Below, in pieces: positions 58,601 through 64,000 of a stretch of DNA of 64,000 nucleotides. Numbering within the stretch: position 1 is the first letter of the stretch; each line of letters opens with the position of its first letter. The stretch lies in contig NC_084803.1 in NCBI RefSeq assembly GCF_963583255.1, positions 4,956,121 to 5,020,120 on the forward strand, written 5' to 3'. The notes under the pieces are model-generated. The model did not search any database. It saw only the letters and a list, made by a program, of their open reading frames with translations, and was not told the DNA's origin. A program made the translations under genes and the position numbers. This DNA comes from Pyrus communis (lineage: Eukaryota > Streptophyta > Magnoliopsida > Rosales > Rosaceae).

Positions 58601-60838
58601 CGACAAGAAAGCAAATAGAATTTTTTCAACATTCAGTGCGGGAAATCCTCGTTTGTAAAATATCATACAAGCAAATATCCAAGTTTCTCACCAACTGCAG
58701 AACAGGCAGGACCATCTTTGAGCTCCGCTGAACCTGAAGCATTCTCGCTATCTGGTGTTTCCAGTGCTAATTGTTGCTCTTCTTCTCTGTCAAACTTTCT
58801 AAAGCTCAAATCATCTTTACATTGCCATATCGACTTCAAGGGATGGACATTTGAGTCCAGAGAATGGCTTAATGGATAATGAAGATCAAGTGCAGTCAAC
58901 TTGTCAGTCTGAGGCCACATAATAGGCAATGATTCGACCAGCCTCCCAACTTCCTTGCCAGCAGCAGCCGTATGATATCTCGGAATACCAACTGCAGCTG
59001 ATGCTGCCTTCAGTTTTCCAGTTGATTTCTGAAAATCAGTTGAGGGATCTTCTGGAATAAACTTTTCCAGAGATGAATATGATTCATAATTTGTACCGTC
59101 TTTTGGACTGCACAAGAGACTATTTTCTCCGCCTACACATGATGGAAAATGTGACTCCGTGCACTGAACCTCAGTGACTCTGATTTCATCATCACTGAAG
59201 AGGAATTGTTCTTCCTCTAGTCTCACTGGCAACACACTTGCTGCTTCTGTCACAACATGGCCATTAACGGACTTATAAGGGGTTTGTAAATCACATGATG
59301 CGACATCTTCCTCTTCTATATTTTCCTCCTCTTGAACTCGATCACAAGAGGTGCTTAAACTAGACATGCTCTGTGACTCAACTTTTTGAACTGAATCAGG
59401 TAATGAATTTTCCTGGACTGTTTGACTATTGCATGGTTGAACTATTGCTGGCCCTTCAGGGCCCGCAATACAGTCTGTGCATGAATGTGTATCTGTCTCT
59501 TGTAAACAAATTTCAGGAGCCTCCACTAATTGTACCTTCACAGAAGTATTATCAGCATGTTGCCCAGTAACTGAATCCTGATGAAGAACACTAAATACCT
59601 CAGTCTGAAGCATCCAGGTGTATACATAATTAAGAATAATGTTAGCTAATTGATCATTTATAACCAAATTCTGTTTCCTAACTGAGCGTATTTGAGTTGG
59701 TAAATAAGTCATAGAAAACACTGCATCTGAAAATTCCTAAATAACTTTAAAATTTTGGTTTCTATTGCAACAGATTTGATAGAAAGATTACCTTAGACAG
59801 CAGCTCAGTTCTGGCATGCACTGTTTCAGCATGAACATGAACTTGCCCACTTCCTTCTCTGGCAATGTACAATGTTTCACAACAAATAAAGGGTTGGACT
59901 TGATCTATCCCACCAGCTGTATGAGAAATTCCACAGCCAGGTAATACAACATCTTTCTCATCCAAATGCTTGCCAGGGCAAGCTTCTAGGTCAACCAAAC
60001 TTTGAATTTCCGGATCAGAACATGTGGCATTGGATATGACAGCCATTGCATTCCCATCATGTTCAGTTGCCGCAATAATAGATTCATCAACGTCGCTAGA
60101 TACTCTAGACACAGGCAGAGACGAGCTCAACTGGCTTTGCTTGGCATCAATCTGCATATCTTCATTAACCAACATATTAGGAGATGAAAAACGGGAAGCA
60201 TTGTCCTTCCCAGTTTTCTTAATGGCAAGACTAGTGGACCAGTTCACTTCCAAAAGGTTTGCTGCAAACTCCGCCCGCTCCAACGAATCCACCCTACTCA
60301 CCCCGCTATCAACCCCCTCTTCCTCCTTACTCTTGCGCTCCTTCATCGACCTGCTCCCAAATAACCCTAAAATTCTTGACCTCCGGGAGTTAGTCCTGGA
60401 CAAAATCTTCCCATTAGGCGTTTCAATCTGACCAACTGGTGTCAAATTCTCAGCATCATAATTGCAACTCATGGACTTCAATGGCTGCCCGTTTTCTCGA
60501 CATTGCTCATCCGTCTCATCACTTGAAGACGAAGGATACAACACAGCTTCCCCTTCCTCTGCATCAACCTCCCTAAGAAAATAAGCTTCCCCTTTATGAT
60601 CCAAATACATATGGCAACTAGCATCCTCCCCATTGACATTAATGTTTACCACCTTCTCCTTTGTCTTCAAAACCCCTTGAAACTTCCCAAATTTCACATT
60701 CCACGCCGACGATTTGAAGCTCCCATCTTGTTGTTCAACTACAATTATATCCACAGCTCCACCAAACGGGTGGAACGGGCCGGAGGCCTGTACAACGCCT
60801 CGGGATATATAACTCCCTAGCCTCCCAACCGCATACAT
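55614..60838 (-). CDS. PAH2: phosphatidate phosphatase PAH2-type (plant lipin)
   Basis: Eleven coding exons join with GT/AG sites and matching phases: 60838-59792, 59604-58692, 58113-57806, 57706-57633, 57412-57328, 56934-56848, 56747-56675, 56336-56293, 56138-56010, 55911-55813 and 55670-55614. They give 971 residues, close to other plant PAH proteins. The N-LIP domain is at residues 1 to about 110 ([43 protein letters not shown]). A long Ser/Glu-rich variable middle follows. The C-LIP HAD phosphatase domain has the catalytic DVDGT at about 774-778, [22 protein letters not shown] and [15 protein letters not shown]. The enzyme removes phosphate from phosphatidic acid to make diacylglycerol in the eukaryotic (ER) lipid pathway. 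MYAVGR and [10 protein letters not shown] favour PAH2 over PAH1. It looks intact. Confidence 0.94.
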
Positions 60839-61475
60839 CCTATTCCTCCCCTATCAAATTTCTCAGGACACCAAAATCTCAAAACTCAATCATAATTTAC
60901 ACACACCCGGTCGATTTCCTCAGGAAAAACCTTCAAAGCAACCAACTTTTAATCCAAAAATTGAATTCTGAGACAACCCAGACGACCAATTTACCAAGAC
61001 TGCATTACAATATAACAACCCAATTGATCAAAACCCAAAATTTAACAACTTCCCACAGTTTTAGCTCCAAATCAGTTACTGCATGCATCAGAAAAAGAAC
61101 AAAATCCCTCTCAAGGGTCCCTTTTTTTAATCAGAATCCCCCACAAACAGCTCGAAATCAAGAAACAAACAAGAAAGAGCATCAAATTCAATGGAAGACC
61201 AAGCTCTGTGGAACCGCCAAAGGAAGTTATGGTGATGAAAGCATATTCCGTCTTAGTTATTCCAATGTGCCCAGCCTTCAATCATCGTTCAAATTCCAAC
61301 AAATATATAAAGGCACCGCATTTTTCTTTTTCTTTTTTTCTTCTTCCCCTTATTCTTCTGACTAGCAGCGATGATGGATTCAATAAATAAGAAAAAAAAA
61401 ACCCAGAAAAAAAGAAGAGGAATTAATCTAAACTAAATAAATAAAAGGGTTGGAGAAATGAAACTGACCTGAAAC
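60839..61475 (-). other. PAH2 5' UTR intron and leader exon boundary
   Basis: On the minus strand a donor-like CAG/GTCAGT lies near 61470 and an acceptor-like TTTGATAG/GGGAGG near 60855, 12 nt before the start codon. This supports an intron of about 0.6 kb in the 5' UTR. The upstream leader exon would lie around 61475-61540. Inference from splice motifs. Confidence 0.55.
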
Positions 61476-61559
61476 GAGGATGAGAAAGAAAGAGTGCTAT
61501 CTCTACGGAAAGAGAGAGTGTTGTTTTCTTGGCAATCTCGAGTTGTTGCACGTAAGCAT

Positions 61560-63300
61560 ATGAGAGATCATTCAAGTGGAGGGATTTTATATGTCCACGA
61601 ACACCGCTTGTTATAATTATTTTTTTTCAAAAAAAAAGACCAGTTAAGATGTGCCGTATAAAATACGAACTTGAAATTTATAAAAAATTATTAAGAAATC
61701 TCATGGTGGTTCATCACTTATTATAATTAAGTGAAACGTGAATTCTATTCTTCAATTGTGCTCTTATATTTTTTTTGCTTCAATACTAATTTCTCTTACA
61801 TTTTCTTTTATAACGGGGTATAAACCTTAAAAAAAATAAAAAAAAATCATATATGAATATCACGAGACTTCAGCTATATGTGTGACTAACAATAAATAAT
61901 AAAAAAACTTATTGAAAACAAAACAAAACAAAAAAAAAAAACTGAACTCAAACGGCATGATTTTGTGTTTAGCGGTGCGATTTTACTAGAAAAAAATCTG
62001 TTATCTAGGAGACGCATGGGGTTATAGGTGGCGTGGCATTGACTTGAGTTAGGTAGACAATTGATTAAGTGGGGTCCAAGTAACCTTTTGCCGCCATGTG
62101 GAAATATGTCCAACTTTTTCTTTGTTGTACCAAAATAAAATAAAGTTGACAACCATATCGCCAGTGAAATCTACCTATATATCACCTAATCAAAATATGA
62201 ATGCTAATCTATTTAACTCAAAAACATTTTTGGGAAAAAAAAAAAAAAAACTCAAAAACTTTGAAATCTCCAATTTTTAAGCTTCAACCAACAAAAGTAC
62301 CATTCGTGATTGGATCATTCTTACTTTCGATTTGTCATGATAGCACGGTGATTTTCATTATGATTTATTTTACGCTGTTGTGTTGATTGTGACGCAATGC
62401 GATAAGAAAGAAAATTAAACAATAATTTGAAATATTAGTAATGTTGGAATCAAAATCGGAAACAAAATCTAAGAAATAGCAAACTTTGAAAAATATCTTC
62501 AAAACTTAAAATCGAATTGGACATTATAAACTTAAAATCCATAGATCACATCTTTTGCAGTGGATTTGACTCTAGCACGGAAGCTCATAACCCAGATTTG
62601 AAATGGTTTTGTTGTCGATTTTGTTCTTTTTAAATTGTTGTTTGTCTGCTTCGTTATCTGTTCCACATCACGTACGTGCATAGGGATACAACTGCAATGA
62701 CTGCTGTGACACAATTCAAGTTGGTCATCAACTTGATTCAGCAATTGACCGCATATTAAATCAAATGGTACAAAATTGCCTATACTTTGATGCCCATTTG
62801 CTCTACTCATCAAATAAGGATATAGATATGGAATCAAAGCAGCTTCGAGTTTGCGTCATCAACACTCGAGATGAGCAGTTAAACTGTGTTTGACAAGCGA
62901 TAGTTACTGTTGACTTAAATTGTTAGTTGTTAGTGAGAGAAAATATCAATGAGGATCAAACCGGTATTATAGTGCATAAACACTATTATTTTTTGTCATT
63001 ACAGTAACCCGCCATAAGCAATTTGAGCTAATTTATCAATTTCGACAAAATGTTTTTATGTTAGATGACTAATTGATCTCGCATATATATAATATGAATA
63101 GATTGAATCATTAGTACAAAGTCCTATGAATCGACTATTAAATTATTTTGAAATAAAAAATTGACAACTTTTGTAAAGCTAAGTACTGTTCTATATATAT
63201 AGACATGATCATATGAGATTATGAGTTAGTGTCCTAGTCAGTTATTTAAAACTACGATGGAATTCATTAACGGCTGGTAGTTGGGTGTTGACCATGGAGT
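61560..63300. other. AT-rich intergenic DNA upstream of PAH2, no gene recognised
   Basis: Only short, low-complexity frames are present. It includes several poly-A runs (about 61811, 61930, 62235). No repeat boundary is clear. Confidence 0.45.
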
Positions 63301-63305
63301 TGCCA

Positions 63306-63530
63306 ACAAGATCCTCTCTTAATTCTTTTGATGAGGATCCTAGGGATCCTTGAATCATGTTCGTTCATCGTACATAATACTGTCAGTTTTTGTCAAGTAC
63401 TGTTTATGTTTATTTTTAAATAAAAATATTTAAAATGATTTCTTACCGCACGATATACAATAAATGGACACGATTCACGAATTTTCAAATCTTCAAAAAG
63501 AAGATATAACGAGGATCCAGACTCATGGAG
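63306..63530. repeat. MITE, GGATCCTC family, copy 2 (diverged)
   Basis: GATGAGGATCCTAGGGATCC, TTGTCAAGTACTGTTTATG and AATAAATGGACACGATTC correspond to the element at 38627-38822. The halves are imperfectly inverted around AAATAAAAATATTTAAAATG. Confidence 0.6.
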
Positions 63531-64000
63531 TTGCACAACATGCAAGCAAGTGGGGCATATCATATGAAATATCCGCATACATTTATAGGATATTTCTTTC
63601 CAGTTTTCAATTATAAAAAGGAATGAAGGTGATTCACGATGCTGCGGGTTTTAAAGTTGCATAAAATATGCAACCGTCGTAACGAGGTAAATAGATGAAG
63701 TTATACGTCTCTTGCTTTCAATCATGATTTATGCACCAGTCACTAAAATTGTGCATATAAACAAAATGTACCAAGAGTCTTTGATGTTGTAAAACAATCC
63801 TGAGCCAATATCAACAAATAAATTTTTGGATACAAACGGTACTCTATTTTAATAGATTGGGGCATTTCAGTTAATCACTTACTAAGGCCATCATTAAGAA
63901 TTATTCAAAATCCAATTTAATCGAACCTAAGATTTTTTACTTAATTCACACAAAAATTTTTGCCTTTTCACATATTATTCTCAATTTTCGGCCATTTGAT
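63531..64000. other. AT-rich DNA to the window end, no gene recognised
   Basis: Nothing beyond short chance frames is visible. Confidence 0.4.

Noticed and set aside
59373..60431. Plus-strand frames over PAH2
   Set aside because: They are antisense shadows of the minus-strand exons, whose domain content is clear.

Overview
This is a window of plant nuclear DNA. The genes have introns, AT-rich introns and spacers, and microsatellites, and the spacers are packed with retrotransposons and MITEs. Cassandra-type TRIM elements carrying 5S rRNA sequence, together with several short inverted-repeat families, suggest a Rosaceae genome of the apple/pear type. The species is an inference from the general look of the repeats, not something I could search. 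All three multi-exon genes lie on the minus strand.

Left part (1-16 kb): a tandem pair of xylan glucuronyltransferase (GUX, family GT8) genes. The 8.1-10.4 kb copy has three intact exons. The 3.7-5.0 kb copy is a pseudogene: it has lost the catalytic DXD region, carries a frameshift and stop, and has a 1.12-kb hAT element with a perfect 8-bp target duplication in its last codons. A palindromic Cassandra element lies further left. At 12.6-15.4 kb is a complete eight-exon TIC22 gene for chloroplast protein import.

Middle part (16-53 kb): a repeat-rich block built from about four tandem copies of a unit that carries a small intronless EF-hand gene. Copy 1 (22.9 kb) and copy 4 (52.8 kb) are intact, copy 2 (39.0 kb) is frameshifted, and copy 3 keeps only its leader because a truncated minus-strand Copia element replaces the coding part. 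Comparing units gives empty sites for three later insertions in unit 1: a Copia element with identical LTRs, a 739-bp element, and a 2.19-kb solo-LTR-like element. Before the block lie an NPR-like ankyrin pseudogene, an intact Cassandra element and a MULE with long repeat-filled ends. A 2-kb hAT-like element with an eight-copy internal repeat lies in unit 3.

Right part (53-64 kb): an eleven-coding-exon phosphatidate phosphatase (PAH2-type lipin) with an additional 5' UTR intron, then AT-rich spacer with one MITE. The genes have unrelated housekeeping roles (cell-wall xylan, plastid import, Ca2+ binding, lipid synthesis) and do not form a pathway. I saw no CRISPR array, tRNA gene or genuine rRNA gene.
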